Positions 46,807 to 57,332 are shown, counted from the stretch's first letter. The stretch: 64,000 nucleotides of DNA from Emcibacter sp. (GCA_021741205.1 JAIOYI010000005.1:124001-188000); one strand, 5' to 3'. Program-made: numbers and translations. The notes: generated by a model not told the origin, from the sequence alone.

Positions 46807-47404
46807 AACCATTCCCTCGTAACATATTGACGGTTTCAAAAAGCGGCAACCCCACTACATTGCTATAGGATCCGTTGATGCTTTTTATAAAGCCAGCTGC
46901 TATGCCTTGGATGGCATAGGCACCAGCCTTGCCCTGCCACTCGTTATGGCTGAGATAATATTCCATATCAGTTTGTGACATAGACTTAAAGGTAACCGTG
47001 GTGGCAACCGCTCGCCCTAATTGCCGCCCATCAGGGGTGATCAGAGAAATTCCACTATAGACCCTGTGCCGCCGCCCCGAGAGAAGAGAAAGAAATTTTT
47101 TTGCCTCATCCTTTGTTGCGGCCTTACCTAAAATGCGTGTTCCCACCGCAACGACAGTGTCGGCAGCAAGAATATAGCTGTTCTTATGATGTTGCAGAAT
47201 GAAGGCCGCTTTCTCTTGGGCAAGGCGCAGAGCCAGTTGTCTTGGATTTTCATGAGGCAGGGGCGTTTCATCTGTATCTGCGGCTATGATGCGTTTTGGT
47301 GTAATGCCGATCTGCGCCAGAAGATCCAATCTTCTTGGGGATGCCGAAGCCAAAATCAGATCAGCGGTAGTCTTATTGATATAGGGTGTTTCTGATGACG
47401 TCAT
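46796..47404 (-). CDS. maf: Maf family nucleotide pyrophosphatase
   Basis: House-cleaning pyrophosphatase of 202 residues acting on non-canonical or UTP/dTTP-type nucleotides. The N-terminal LILASASPRRLDLLAQIGI is the family signature, with YILAADTVVAVG and KAGAYAIQGIAAGFI downstream. It lies between infA and rng, its usual place in alphaproteobacteria, and overlaps rng by 11 bp. Confidence 0.95.
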   Translation of the reverse strand: MTSSETPYINKTTADLILASASPRRLDLLAQIGITPKRIIAADTDETPLPHENPRQLALRLAQEKAAFILQHHKNSYILAADTVVAVGTRILGKAATKDEAKKFLSLLSGRRHRVYSGISLITPDGRQLGRAVATTVTFKSMSQTDMEYYLSHNEWQGKAGAYAIQGIAAGFIKSINGSYSNVVGLPLFETVNMLRGNGYVF

Positions 47405-47481
47405 GAATATAGATTAACCGATCCCGTAAGAATTTGTGAAGCCGGAATCGTTATGAGGCAACAAAATCGAGCCCAAGCCCC

Positions 47482-47700
47482 TTATTTGAAACGATAGGTA
47501 ATGCGACCCTTAGACAGATCATAGGGGGTCATTTCAACAAGAACATCATCACCCACCAGAACACGAATACGGTTTTTACGCATTTTTCCCGCCGTGTGGC
47601 CCAATACCTCATGGTCATTTTCAAGTTTTACACGGAACATAGCATTGGGCAGTAATTCTGTTACGACGCCGCGCATTTCCAATAATTCTTCTTTTGCCAT
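47482..47700 (-). CDS. infA: Translation initiation factor IF-1
   Basis: A 72-residue OB-fold protein, essential in assembling the 30S initiation complex. The sequence [19 protein letters not shown] with [20 protein letters not shown] is the canonical family. AAGGAG is placed well before the ATG. The flanking gaps of 77 and 140 bp suggest its own promoter. Confidence 0.98.
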   Translation of the reverse strand: MAKEELLEMRGVVTELLPNAMFRVKLENDHEVLGHTAGKMRKNRIRVLVGDDVLVEMTPYDLSKGRITYRFK

Positions 47701-47840
47701 TATGGCTCCTTATAAATATTACTTGTGGAGATAAATAGCTTAAACTACAGAATTTTCAAGATATTTTGTTGTTTTCGAACCATTTAGATGGAAAAAAACG
47801 CTAGACAGGGAAAAATATAGAAAATAATCAGTGATATTTC

Positions 47841-48356
47841 TTAAACATGAGGAAAATATTCAATGACAAATCGTTTTTTTATTTTTTCGGTTAACATATC
47901 GCGTGTTTGACGAAAGGCCGTCATAATATTCTCACGGCTACCCGATACAGCCGTGGGGTCAAGGGTTGGCCAATATTCTACTTTACAGTCAAGGGTGCGG
48001 GTAAGGTCTATGGCCTTATGTTGGGCTTCAGCACTTAGGGTCACGATAAGATCAAAGGAATTATCCATAAGATCCTCAATTTTTTTTGGGACGTGACCTG
48101 ATATGTCAAGGCCTAACTCCTCCATGACGGCAATTGAGAAGGGATCAACACAGTCGTCTTCCGCTCGAATCCCCGCACTTTCCACATAAAGTCTATGGCC
48201 ACAAAAATATTTTGTTAAGGCCTCCGCCATAGGGGAGCGCACCGCATTAAAATTACAGATAAATAATACGCTATCTGGCATGCTTAGAGATGGGATGTGA
48301 TCTGTTAACTCTGGAGAGCCTAGGGACAGTGAGCTGCTGGGATGAATAATGGGCAT
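47841..48356 (-). CDS. Low-molecular-weight phosphatase/arsenate reductase-fold protein
   Basis: A 171-residue protein with the CX5R(S) phosphate loop FICNFNAVRSPMAEAL near residue 33 and a late Asp in WPTLDPTA. An N-terminal extension of about 25 residues precedes the domain; an internal ATG at residue 26 is possible. It starts 1 bp after the UPF0262 gene, as in the conserved hisD-UPF0262-phosphatase-infA order. Protein-tyrosine phosphatase activity is likely but the target is unknown. Confidence 0.85.
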   Translation of the reverse strand: MPIIHPSSSLSLGSPELTDHIPSLSMPDSVLFICNFNAVRSPMAEALTKYFCGHRLYVESAGIRAEDDCVDPFSIAVMEELGLDISGHVPKKIEDLMDNSFDLIVTLSAEAQHKAIDLTRTLDCKVEYWPTLDPTAVSGSRENIMTAFRQTRDMLTEKIKKRFVIEYFPHV

Positions 48357-48357
48357 G

Positions 48358-48840
48358 TTATCTAATCTGCAAAACGCATATCAAAGTAAACAGACGGCGC
48401 GCTGTATGGAAGTCTATTTTTACTTTTTCACTCAGCCTTTCTTGTAGTATTTCGGATCCCTCATTATGGAGACTTCTTCGTGCCATATCAATTGTCTCAA
48501 TTTGTCTTGGGCTAGCGGTTTTTATGGCCGTAAAGTAACTGTCACAGATATGAAAATACTCTTTAATAACTCTGCGTAGCATGGATAAGGGGAGCATTAT
48601 AGTGGTGAGTTTATAATTTTCGGTTGAATTAATATCCATGGCCAAACGGTTGTCTTCAATGCGTAACTTAATATGAAAAGGCCCTTCGTAATTGTCAGGC
48701 AATATTTCCAAAGGGCAGTAATAATTTTCTTCCAATAGATCAAAAATTGCCACACGACGCTCGTGATCAATATCCGCATTGCGGCGAATGATTGATTTAT
48801 CATCCAGTTCGATATGGCAAATTCTATGATTTGGACTCAT
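48358..48840 (-). CDS. UPF0262 family protein
   Basis: A 160-residue cytoplasmic protein. The beginning HRICHIELDDKSIIRRNADI and the stretch RRVAIFDLLEENYYCPL match UPF0262, a family restricted to alphaproteobacteria with no assigned function. It lies between hisD and the phosphatase gene, 30 bp after hisD, and is probably part of that operon. Confidence 0.88.
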   Translation of the reverse strand: MSPNHRICHIELDDKSIIRRNADIDHERRVAIFDLLEENYYCPLEILPDNYEGPFHIKLRIEDNRLAMDINSTENYKLTTIMLPLSMLRRVIKEYFHICDSYFTAIKTASPRQIETIDMARRSLHNEGSEILQERLSEKVKIDFHTARRLFTLICVLQIR

Positions 48841-48870
48841 TGATCTATGTCCGATTTTCCTGTCTCATTT

Positions 48871-50166
48871 CTAACCTTTAAGTCTTATGCCAATGGATCT
48901 GGCGTGAGCATCTAAACCCTCCTCATGGGCAAGTGTCATGGCCATAGGCCCAATGAGAGAAAGGCTTTTCTCGGTGCATTCTATCAGACTATTCCTTTTC
49001 ATAAAATTAAGAACACTTAATCCCGAAGAAAAACGTGCGCTGCGGGCGGTGGGCAGAACATGGTTTGGCCCTGCCACATAATCACCAATGGCTTCTGGTG
49101 TATAGCGTCCAAGGAAAATTGACCCCGCATGGTGGATTTTAGCGGCCATGGCACGTGGGTTATCAACGGCAAGTTCCAAATGCTCTGGCGCTAGTCTGTC
49201 AATCAGGGGTATGGCTTGATCCATGGTGTTGACCACAATAATTGCCCCATGATTTTCCCAACTTTTGCGGGCAATATGGGCTTTGGGAAGGTCTCTGAGA
49301 TGGTCTTCGATTGCTTTGCAGGTGGCGCTGGCAAAGGTTGCATCATCTGTGATTAAGATGGACTGGGCAACCTCGTCATGCTCCGCTTGGGAAAGCAAGT
49401 CCATGGCAATCCAATGAGGATTGTTTTTACCGTCCGCCACAACCAGAATTTCTGAGGGTCCTGCGATCATATCAATACCAACGGTACCGAAAACTTCACG
49501 TTTTGCTGCGGCAACATAGGCATTGCCAGGACCCGTTATCACATCAACGGGAGCAATGGACTCTGTCCCGTAGGCAAGAGCTGCGATAGCCTGCGCTCCG
49601 CCAACTTTATAGATTTCCGTAATGCCAGAAAGTTCAGCCGCCGCTAACACCAAGGGGTTAAGACTGCCATTCGGAGCCGGCACGACCATAACAATGCGCT
49701 CAACGCCTGCACATTTGGCGGGCAGGGCATTCATAAGAACCGATGAGGGATAGACGGCCTTGCCCCCTGGGACATAAATTCCCGCAGCAGAAACAGCCTG
49801 CCAACGCACAGACAATGACACGCCTTGTTCATCTGTATAGTGATCATCCTGTGGTAAATGGCGGACATGAAATTTTTTAATGCGGTCAGCTGCATAGGCC
49901 AAGGCTTTTAAGGTCTTGTTACTACACTGGCTTTTGGCTTCTTTAAGCTCATGATTGCTTACCCTTATGGTTTTGGGGTTTAGATCAAATTTGTCAAATT
50001 TTTGGGTATACTCAAATAAGGCCTGATCACCACGGACCTGAATATCTTTTAAAATGGATTTTACGACCTCGGACACATCGTGATCTGAGTCCCGACGAGC
50101 AGAGAGAAATGCCGAAAAATCCTGATCAAAATTTGTGTCTTTTATGTTTAAGGTTGTCACCATCAA
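48871..50166 (-). CDS. hisD: Histidinol dehydrogenase
   Basis: Catalyses the last two oxidations of histidine synthesis with zinc and NAD. The 431 residues show AGIYVPGGKAVYPSSVLMN, VDVITGPGNAYVAAAKREVF, the zinc and NAD region DMIAGPSEILVVAD, and LAPEHLEL. Two ATGs are adjacent at the start. It follows hisG by 18 bp. The other his genes are outside the window. Confidence 0.96.
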   Translation of the reverse strand: MMVTTLNIKDTNFDQDFSAFLSARRDSDHDVSEVVKSILKDIQVRGDQALFEYTQKFDKFDLNPKTIRVSNHELKEAKSQCSNKTLKALAYAADRIKKFHVRHLPQDDHYTDEQGVSLSVRWQAVSAAGIYVPGGKAVYPSSVLMNALPAKCAGVERIVMVVPAPNGSLNPLVLAAAELSGITEIYKVGGAQAIAALAYGTESIAPVDVITGPGNAYVAAAKREVFGTVGIDMIAGPSEILVVADGKNNPHWIAMDLLSQAEHDEVAQSILITDDATFASATCKAIEDHLRDLPKAHIARKSWENHGAIIVVNTMDQAIPLIDRLAPEHLELAVDNPRAMAAKIHHAGSIFLGRYTPEAIGDYVAGPNHVLPTARSARFSSGLSVLNFMKRNSLIECTEKSLSLIGPMAMTLAHEEGLDAHARSIGIRLKG

Positions 50167-50184
50167 ATATTCACCTCATTGATT

Positions 50185-50853
50185 TTAAGTTAAATCACTG
50201 CGCACGCTAATATTTTGTAATATAGCACTGATTTCTGAATTTCTGGTTTTAAATGCTGTGCGGTTAATAATAAAACGGGAGGTGATGTCGATAATTTTTT
50301 CCACCTCGACCAAACCATTTGCCTTAAGCGTTGCCCCTGTGCTCACCAAATCCACAATGCGTTGACATAACCCGAGACTAGGTGCAAGTTCCATCGCCCC
50401 GTTAAGTTTGATACATTCGGCCTGCACGCCTCGTTTGGCAAAATGCTTACGGGTGAGATTTGGGTATTTTGTAGCGACCCGAACGTGGCTCCATCGGCTT
50501 GGATCATCCCCAATGCTTAAAGATTCCAGTTCAGCAACGGAAAGATGACAATGACCAATATCCAGATCAAGGGGGGCGTATATCTCAGGATAATCAAATT
50601 CCAACAAGACGTCATTTCCCGCAACCCCGAGATGTGCGGCACCAAAGGCAACGAAGGTTGCCACGTCAAAGCTTCTTACCCGAATAATTTTAAGTAAGGG
50701 ATTGTTGGTATCGAATGTTAGTTTTCGAGATTTAGGATTGTCAAAATCAGGCTCGGGTATGATTCCTGCGGCACGGATTATTGGCATGACTTCATCTAGA
50801 ATACGGCCCTTAGGCAGCGCCATGATCATCGCTTCATTGGAAGACACCTTCAT
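50185..50853 (-). CDS. hisG: ATP phosphoribosyltransferase, short form
   Basis: First enzyme of histidine synthesis. At 222 residues it is the short HisG, lacking the C-terminal regulatory domain, and by family rule needs HisZ as regulatory partner. [20 protein letters not shown] is the N-terminal signature, and [17 protein letters not shown] holds the PRPP-binding loop. No hisZ is present in the window. It precedes hisD in the same operon. Confidence 0.94.
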   Translation of the reverse strand: MKVSSNEAMIMALPKGRILDEVMPIIRAAGIIPEPDFDNPKSRKLTFDTNNPLLKIIRVRSFDVATFVAFGAAHLGVAGNDVLLEFDYPEIYAPLDLDIGHCHLSVAELESLSIGDDPSRWSHVRVATKYPNLTRKHFAKRGVQAECIKLNGAMELAPSLGLCQRIVDLVSTGATLKANGLVEVEKIIDITSRFIINRTAFKTRNSEISAILQNISVRSDLT

Positions 50854-50903
50854 TATACTCCTACAATTTAAAAAATGCCTTCTTGTACAAAATTGTTGCG
50901 CAA

Positions 50904-51410
50904 CTATCCAGTGTTTTCGGGATTATCATCCTGCAGTGCATTAAGAATTTTATGTTTAGGGTGGCATTTGGCAGACCATGGTTCCCCTATATCCTTCATA
51001 AAGCCAGATATTATCTCACATTCAAGTCGGATAACTCCGTGACCTGAAAAGATAAAATCAAGAAGAAAGGTTTCGGATGGAGTTTTTCGAGCCTCAATGG
51101 AGAGAAGTACTAAGGGATGTTCTTTCAAAGACATCGCAATATTTTGACTGTTAATGGCAAGGACATCTTCAAAATGTAGCCCCGTTCTTATGCGGCAACA
51201 ATTTTTACGATCGTCAGGATCGCTTTTAAGGCTAAATTCATCGGTGTCGGAGCAGTTATCTTCCCACACGTAACGGTTCAGCATCATGATAAAACGGCGG
51301 GCACTACCTTGATAGGTAATATCACCCATTTTTGTAATCGCATCCTGAAGATATGCCGACAGGATCGTAATGTCTTCGATGTCTTCAGCCCTAAGCTTCA
51401 GATTTTCCAA
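50904..51410 (-). CDS. DUF2948 family protein
   Basis: A 168-residue protein of unknown function. The start [19 protein letters not shown] and [14 protein letters not shown] fit DUF2948, an alphaproteobacterial family nearly always found between murA and hisG or hisD. It lies 38 bp after murA and 50 bp before hisG on the same strand. Confidence 0.87.
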   Translation of the reverse strand: MENLKLRAEDIEDITILSAYLQDAITKMGDITYQGSARRFIMMLNRYVWEDNCSDTDEFSLKSDPDDRKNCCRIRTGLHFEDVLAINSQNIAMSLKEHPLVLLSIEARKTPSETFLLDFIFSGHGVIRLECEIISGFMKDIGEPWSAKCHPKHKILNALQDDNPENTG

Positions 51411-51448
51411 TGGCCGTTCCTTGTGTTTTACCTCGGTATTTTAACATG

Positions 51449-52738
51449 TTAAATATTGTCTGTCTTCATACGTGATATTTTTGCCCCACATGCCTCAAGC
51501 TTTTGAACCAGACGCTCATAGCCACGATCAAGATGATAAATTCGGTTTACTTCCGTGATATCCTCGGCGGCAAGTCCCGCAAGGACAAGTGACATAGAAG
51601 CCCTAAGGTCAGTGGCCATAACAGGGGCACCCAAAAGCCGTTTTATGCCACGAATGGTGGCCGTTGAACCATTGATGGTAATATCCGCTCCCATACGACA
51701 TAATTCTGGCACATGCATAAATCTATTTTCAAATATGGTTTCGGTGATGACAGATGCCCCCTCGCAAAGCGTCATCATGGCCATCAGTTGGGCCTGCATA
51801 TCGGTTGGAAACCCAGGATAGGGATTGGTTACCGCATTAATGCCAATGATTTTATCATTGGTGAGCCTCGTAATGAGTCCTTTATCCGTATTGATGAAAG
51901 TAAGGCCTGCTTTTTTAAGAATTCCGAGGGTGCCCGTCATAACTTCGGGTAGATTTTTACCGATGAGCTCTAATTCACCATGGGTCATTGCGGCAGCAAC
52001 GGCGTAACTCCCTGCCTCTATTCTGTCTGGCATAACGGTATATTCAGCGCCGTGAAGTTCAGGCACTCCTTCGACCACAAGGCGGGATGACCCAATACCT
52101 GTAATTTTGGCACCCATAGCAACAAGACATTGGGCGAGATCTGTTATTTCAGGTTCTTTTGCCGCATTTTCAATGGTCGTTGTGCCTTGGGCAAGGCACG
52201 CCGCCATGAGGATATTTTCCGTTGCCCCTACGGAGACGGTTGGGAAATATATTGTTCCGCCACGGAGTTTTCCAGAGGAACGTACATAACCCTCTTTTAA
52301 TTCAATGCTCGCGCCAATATCTTCAAAACCCTTGAGATGTAAATCAATGGGGCGGTTGCCAATAGCGCAACCACCGGGGAGCGAGACAATCGCCTCACCC
52401 TCCCGAGCAAGCAAAGGGCCAAGCACCAATATAGAGGCGCGCATTTTTCGGACGATATCATAGGGTGCGGTTGTGCTTGTTATATGATCGGCCTTAATGG
52501 TCATGCTTTGACCAAGTCCCCTGTCCCAACCGTCTTTTTCATAGGTGATATGACAGCCAAGCTCGGTCAGAAGGCTTGCCAGTGTTTTGATGTCTGCAAG
52601 ATTTGGTAAATTATGAAGTGTAAGCCCGCCCTTGGTTAACAGTCCCGCACACATGAGGGGTAGGGCCGCATTTTTGGCACCACTAATGGGGAGCTCGCCT
52701 TCAAGCCGGTAACCACCCTCAATAATAATTTTTTCCAT
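51449..52738 (-). CDS. murA: UDP-N-acetylglucosamine 1-carboxyvinyltransferase
   Basis: First committed step of peptidoglycan synthesis. The 429 residues show the substrate loop [14 protein letters not shown] at about 18-31 and the catalytic Cys in [17 protein letters not shown], near residue 118. The Cys form implies that the usual fosfomycin-binding residue is kept. It lies 27 bp after dcd. Confidence 0.97.
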   Translation of the reverse strand: MEKIIIEGGYRLEGELPISGAKNAALPLMCAGLLTKGGLTLHNLPNLADIKTLASLLTELGCHITYEKDGWDRGLGQSMTIKADHITSTTAPYDIVRKMRASILVLGPLLAREGEAIVSLPGGCAIGNRPIDLHLKGFEDIGASIELKEGYVRSSGKLRGGTIYFPTVSVGATENILMAACLAQGTTTIENAAKEPEITDLAQCLVAMGAKITGIGSSRLVVEGVPELHGAEYTVMPDRIEAGSYAVAAAMTHGELELIGKNLPEVMTGTLGILKKAGLTFINTDKGLITRLTNDKIIGINAVTNPYPGFPTDMQAQLMAMMTLCEGASVITETIFENRFMHVPELCRMGADITINGSTATIRGIKRLLGAPVMATDLRASMSLVLAGLAAEDITEVNRIYHLDRGYERLVQKLEACGAKISRMKTDNI

Positions 52739-52765
52739 ATAGGCCCCGTTCTGTTCAAGAATGTT

Positions 52766-53320
52766 TTATAGTTTAGGTAGTGTGACACCAGTTTGGCCCA
52801 TATATTTGCCCGCACGTGCATTATAGGGAACTTCGCAAGGTTCGTTTCCTTCAAAGAATAAAAATTGACAAGCCCCCTCATGGGCATAAATTTTAGCGGG
52901 TAGGGGGGTTGTATTGGAAAATTCCAAGGTGACATGACCTTCCCAGCCGGGTTCAAGAGGGGTTACATTAACAATGATGCCGCAGCGAGCATAGGTGGAT
53001 TTGCCCAGACATATAACCAAAACATTTTCTGGAATGCGGAAATATTCCACAGTTCTGGCAAGGGCAAAGGAATTTGGTGGAATGATACAGGTCTCTCCAG
53101 GTCTGTCGACAAAACTTTTGGAGGCAAAGTTTTTTGGATCAACGGTCACAGAATCTACATCAGTAAATATTTTGAATTCACTGGAAACACGGGCATCATA
53201 CCCATAAGAAGATAGGCCATAAGATATCACACCATCACGTTTTTGACGGTCTTCAAAAGGTTCAATCATGCCATGATTGACGGCTTTTTCTCTGATCCAT
53301 TTATCCGACATGATTGCCAT
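52766..53320 (-). CDS. dcd: dCTP deaminase
   Basis: Converts dCTP to dUTP for thymidylate synthesis. The 184-residue trimeric enzyme shows [35 protein letters not shown] and the catalytic-Glu segment [15 protein letters not shown]. The murA neighbour on the same strand is usual in alphaproteobacteria. Confidence 0.96.
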   Translation of the reverse strand: MAIMSDKWIREKAVNHGMIEPFEDRQKRDGVISYGLSSYGYDARVSSEFKIFTDVDSVTVDPKNFASKSFVDRPGETCIIPPNSFALARTVEYFRIPENVLVICLGKSTYARCGIIVNVTPLEPGWEGHVTLEFSNTTPLPAKIYAHEGACQFLFFEGNEPCEVPYNARAGKYMGQTGVTLPKL

Positions 53321-53377
53321 AGAGCGTAATCCTTATTGCTTAATTTTTTGATTTATATTTTTTACCCTAGAATAATG

Positions 53378-53551
53378 TTATTCACAAGAGCTATGGGACT
53401 TGTTTTCTTCTTTTTCATCTTGGATTTCGTGGTTATGGTTCATATCCTTTTTGGGTTCTGGGGTGGATTGCAGTTTGCGACGCTTTAAATTGTCTTTAAG
53501 CGCTTGGGACAAACGTTTTTGTTTTTCTTTTTGCTTTTCAGCTTTGCTCAT
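53378..53551 (-). CDS. Small basic conserved alphaproteobacterial protein
   Basis: A 57-residue hydrophilic protein. The basic N-terminal half (KEKQKRLSQALKDNLKRRK) resembles a short alphaproteobacterial family found next to murA; the acidic, His-rich tail is not conserved. ATG 53551 has AAGGA seven bases upstream; an in-frame codon at 53614 is less likely. The function is unknown. Confidence 0.65.
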   Translation of the reverse strand: MSKAEKQKEKQKRLSQALKDNLKRRKLQSTPEPKKDMNHNHEIQDEKEENKSHSSCE

Positions 53552-53729
53552 GAAGGCATCCTTAAGCATATGCGGATTATGTCTAATTATTCTATTATTG
53601 CAATCAATAGGCACTATTTAAAGGCAATCTTTGAAAATCGCAAATTATTATAGAATAGGCTTGCACAGTCATAAAAGCTGTGGCATCTTCCGCGCCATTC
53701 CAAAATGTCTTGGCAGATTATGTGTCAGG

Positions 53730-53804
53730 GCCGCTGTAGCTCAGTGGTAGAGCGCATCATTGGTAATGATGAGGCCGGGAGTTCAATTCTCCCCAGCGGC
53801 ACCA
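53730..53804 (+). tRNA. tRNA-Thr (GGT)
   Basis: Cloverleaf with acceptor GCCGCTG/CAGCGGC, D-arm AGCTCAGTGGTAGAGC, anticodon stem CATCA/TGATG and loop TTGGTAA (anticodon GGT), and T-arm GGGAGTTCAATTCTCCC. CCA is encoded. A TTGCAC lies about 60 bp upstream with a poor -10. A 7-bp hairpin at 53829-53854 may terminate it, although a T tract is lacking. Confidence 0.97.
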
Positions 53805-53898
53805 GTTTTCTCATTTTATCTATATAAAACAATATGTTATAAGTTATATATTGTCATTCTTGTTATGGATACTACAAAAAATGCAACAGATATCTTCA

Positions 53899-55032
53899 TT
53901 ATACTTCGGCTATTTTTAGAATATTATGTTCGAGTAAATTTTGTAATATTTCAATATGGTTAGTAAATATTCCCGCTGAAAATGGGGTTTCCTGTGCCAT
54001 CATATTAACGAGGAACAGATCGACAAAATCCAGCTCAAAGGACACATCACCTGCCGAAATACAATATTTTTGTGGAGACTTTAGTGGAGTAAACATTATT
54101 TTTAACGAGGGTGGCTTGATCAGCATGGTGTTTCTAGCGATGATGTCCTCTACATTATCATAGTCGTCCTCATAAGTTTGTATTGGGCTGGTAAAATAAT
54201 GGGTCAACCATTTGATGAAATAATCCTGATCGAAAATATCTGTCATAAAAGACTTTAAATCATCAATATGGTTTGGGGCAATATGAAATGGAACGGCGCT
54301 TTCGGTAAGATTTTGACCCAAATATCGAGGGATATCCACGTGATGTTCCTCGATATAATGACCAAATTCGGTGAGCATCTCGGACAAGGTTGGGCCTAGA
54401 AACCCCACGGAATAGGTGAGGGACGGCTTTAAACTGACCCCTTGGTGAGCAAATCTTGGGGGAATGTAAATGACATCACCTTCTGTGACGGTGACCTCTT
54501 CACCTTCAAAGGATTCTTTTAATATTTTGAGAGAGATGTCTTCGATATAATCTTCATTCTTGATGGGGGCAGAAGCGATTTTCCAGTGTCTTTCGCCTTT
54601 GCCTTGTACTAAGAAAACATGATAGCTGTCCGTATGAGCACCCACCGTTCCGCCTTTTGGGGAAAAACTGACCATAATATCATCAAGCAGCCAACGGGGG
54701 GAAAAGTTAAAATATTTTAGAAGCTCCGCCGTTCCATCATGATATTGATCGGTATTTTGGACAAGCAAGCTCCAATCTTCTTCGCCTAATTTTGCAAAGA
54801 CCTTCTCGTCAAAGGGGCCGTAAGTGCATGTCCAGTCGCTCTGTTTTTTGCCTTTTTTCACTAGGCGGGATTGCACCTCCTCTTCCATAGAAAGTCCGGC
54901 GAGATGATCTTCATCAATCAGGGCTGTTATGATTTCTTTTGGTATCATGCTGCGCACGACAAAGGGTTTTTTGTTCCAGAATTTATGAAAAAATTCTTCT
55001 GTTGTTGGAAGTGTATCAAGGATAAGAGACAT
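53899..55032 (-). CDS. roxA: Ribosomal protein L16 arginine hydroxylase (RoxA/YcfD-like)
   Basis: Fe(II)/2-oxoglutarate oxygenase of the JmjC cupin-4 family; the E. coli relative hydroxylates an arginine of L16. The iron site is HTD in GGTVGAHTDSYHVFLVQG with a distal His in PPRFAHQGVS, and RWLLDDIMVSFS is the YcfD-type lead-in. About 377 residues follow from ATG 55032. An alternative TTG at 55062 has AAGG eight bases upstream and would add ten residues. The gene diverges from the OsmC-YcaO gene with about 135 bp between. Confidence 0.88.
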   Translation of the reverse strand: MSLILDTLPTTEEFFHKFWNKKPFVVRSMIPKEIITALIDEDHLAGLSMEEEVQSRLVKKGKKQSDWTCTYGPFDEKVFAKLGEEDWSLLVQNTDQYHDGTAELLKYFNFSPRWLLDDIMVSFSPKGGTVGAHTDSYHVFLVQGKGERHWKIASAPIKNEDYIEDISLKILKESFEGEEVTVTEGDVIYIPPRFAHQGVSLKPSLTYSVGFLGPTLSEMLTEFGHYIEEHHVDIPRYLGQNLTESAVPFHIAPNHIDDLKSFMTDIFDQDYFIKWLTHYFTSPIQTYEDDYDNVEDIIARNTMLIKPPSLKIMFTPLKSPQKYCISAGDVSFELDFVDLFLVNMMAQETPFSAGIFTNHIEILQNLLEHNILKIAEV

Positions 55033-55169
55033 GGATAAAGGCCTATCATGAGTAAATGACAATAGATAAACCTTAAGCTGAGCAGAGTAAAGAAGGTTTG
55101 ATTTAACGATATATCTGATATAAGCAATGACGCATTATTGATGTCACATTATCATGAAAGAATAGCCTA

Positions 55170-57332
55170 ATGGAAATCACTGTAAACTTTTTGGACAACC
55201 TTCGGCTGGAGGCTAAGTTTGATGATTTTACCATAACGACAGACCAGCCTATTCGCTATAAGGGTGATGGAACTGCGCCAAGTCCGTTTGATTATTTTTT
55301 AGCCTCTTCCGCTCTTTGTGCGGCATATTTTGTAAAGGTTTATTGTCTGTCCCGTGATATCCCAACAGATGATATTCGGGTCTCGCAAAATAACATTATT
55401 GATCCGGAAAACAGATATAATCAAACCTTTCAAATTCAAGTCGAATTGCCGTCCAGTATTTCGGAACGTGATCGGGTGGGTATTTTAAGGTCGGCTGATC
55501 GCTGCACGGTGAAAAAAGTCATTCAGCAAATGCCTGAATTTAAACTGGATGCTGTGGAAAATTTGGATGATGCGTCGTTGCTAGAAATCTATGGGGGCGA
55601 GGGTAATACGATGATTGTCGGCAAAGATCTGCCGCTAGAACAAACAATTGCCAATATGACGTCTATTCTATCGGATGTTGGTATTAAAATTGAAATTGCG
55701 TCTTGGCGCAATATTGTCCCCAATGTATGGTCGCTTCATATGCGAGAAGCGGCGTCTCCTATGTGTTTTACCAACGGAAAAGGGGCGAGCAAAGAAAGTG
55801 CACTTTGTTCGGCCTTGGGCGAATATATTGAACGGATGAGCTGTAATTTTTTCTATAATGATTATTATTTTGGCGAAGAAATCGCAAACAGTAAATTTGT
55901 CCATTACCCCGATGAAAAATGGTTTAAAGCAGGACCAAATGATACTTTGCCAGAGGGGCTGATGGATGAAAGATGCTTGCAACTCTATAATCCAGAGGGG
56001 GAATTAAGGGCGTCTCATCTCATTGATACAAATTCGGGGCTTGTCGAACGGGGAATTTGTGCCTTGCCCTTTACACGCAATTCAGACCAGAAAACGGTCT
56101 ATTTTCCGTCTAACTTGATCGAAAATCTATTTGTAAGCAATGGCATGAGTGCGGGCAATAATTTGTATGAAGCAAAGGTGCAATGCCTGTCTGAAATATT
56201 TGAACGAGCCGTTAAACGACAAATTATTGAGCAAGAAATCATTCTGCCCGATGTGCCAAAAGAAATTCTCGCAAAATACCCTCATATTTTGGCAGGGATA
56301 GAGGAGCTGGAAAATAAGGGTTTTCCCATTTTGGTTAAGGATGCCTCTTTGGGGGGGAAGTTTCCTGTCATGTGTGTGACCTTGATGAACCCGAAAACAG
56401 GCGGCGTTTTTGCATCCTTTGGGGCGCACCCAAGTTTTGAAGTGGCGCTGGAACGCTCCCTCACGGAATTATTACAGGGCCGCAGTTTTGAAGGCTTAAA
56501 TGACGTACCGCCCCCGACGTTCAATAGCCATGCGGTGACCGAGCCGAATAATTTTGTTGAGCATTTTATTGATTCAACTGGTGTCATATCATGGAAATTC
56601 TTTAGCGCAAAACATGATTATGCGTTTTGCGAATGGGATTTTAGCGGCACGACTTCGGCAGAATACGAACGCCTGATGGCTATCCTCGCAGATCTTGGAA
56701 AAGAGGTTTACGTGGCGACCTATAACGATTTTGGAGCGACGGCTTGTCGGATATTAGTGCCTGGCTATTCAGAAATTTATCCGACGGAGGATTTAATCTG
56801 GGATAATACCAATAAAGCCCTTATGTTCAGAGAAGATATTTTAAACATTCATTCCTTAACGGACGGCGAGCTTGAAGATTTGCTTGACCGTTTTGAAGAG
56901 TTGGAGCTGGATCACTATACGACTATATCAAGTTTAATCGGCATAGAATTTGATGAAAATACGGTTTGGGGCAAGTTGGATATTGGTGAACTGAAAATAA
57001 TGATTTATTTGGTCTTAGAGCAATATGAAGAAGCAAAAGAGATCGTTGCCGACTTCTTAAATTTTAATGATAATACAGTGGACCGTGTTTTGTTTTATCA
57101 GGCAATGAGCGCAGTACTTGACATTACCCTTGATGATGAATTGGATGTGGATGATTATCTCCCAAATCTCAACCGAATGTACGGCGTGCAGGTCATGAAA
57201 AATGTGATGGGGTCTGTGACGGGGGATGTTAAATTTTCTGGCTTAACAAAGACGAGTATGACGCTCGAGGGATTGGATAAACATCTGAGATTGATTGAAA
57301 GCTATAAAAAACTACATCAGGCGCGGCAATGA
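55170..57332 (+). CDS. ycaO: OsmC domain/YcaO domain fusion protein
   Basis: A 720-residue fusion. Residues about 1-135 are an OsmC/YhfA-type domain with its two redox cysteines visible in SSALCAAYFVKVYC and SADRCTVKKV. Residues about 150-560 are a YcaO domain (GKGASKESALCSALGEYIER, QCLSEIFERAVKRQ) and the rest is a helical YcaO-type tail. E. coli YcaO, without OsmC, supports RimO-dependent methylthiolation of ribosomal protein S12. No peptide precursor or dehydrogenase of a thiazole-peptide cluster is nearby, so a housekeeping role is more likely. It diverges from roxA. Confidence 0.85.
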   Translation: MEITVNFLDNLRLEAKFDDFTITTDQPIRYKGDGTAPSPFDYFLASSALCAAYFVKVYCLSRDIPTDDIRVSQNNIIDPENRYNQTFQIQVELPSSISERDRVGILRSADRCTVKKVIQQMPEFKLDAVENLDDASLLEIYGGEGNTMIVGKDLPLEQTIANMTSILSDVGIKIEIASWRNIVPNVWSLHMREAASPMCFTNGKGASKESALCSALGEYIERMSCNFFYNDYYFGEEIANSKFVHYPDEKWFKAGPNDTLPEGLMDERCLQLYNPEGELRASHLIDTNSGLVERGICALPFTRNSDQKTVYFPSNLIENLFVSNGMSAGNNLYEAKVQCLSEIFERAVKRQIIEQEIILPDVPKEILAKYPHILAGIEELENKGFPILVKDASLGGKFPVMCVTLMNPKTGGVFASFGAHPSFEVALERSLTELLQGRSFEGLNDVPPPTFNSHAVTEPNNFVEHFIDSTGVISWKFFSAKHDYAFCEWDFSGTTSAEYERLMAILADLGKEVYVATYNDFGATACRILVPGYSEIYPTEDLIWDNTNKALMFREDILNIHSLTDGELEDLLDRFEELELDHYTTISSLIGIEFDENTVWGKLDIGELKIMIYLVLEQYEEAKEIVADFLNFNDNTVDRVLFYQAMSAVLDITLDDELDVDDYLPNLNRMYGVQVMKNVMGSVTGDVKFSGLTKTSMTLEGLDKHLRLIESYKKLHQARQ

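Noticed and set aside
50185-50853. Truncated hisG
   Set aside because: The 222-residue length is normal for the short HisG that works with HisZ; absence of hisZ here only means it is elsewhere.
55170-57332. Thiazole/oxazole peptide biosynthesis cluster based on YcaO
   Set aside because: No precursor peptide, partner E1-like protein, flavin dehydrogenase or exporter is next to it; the OsmC-YcaO architecture belongs to the E. coli YcaO-like branch.
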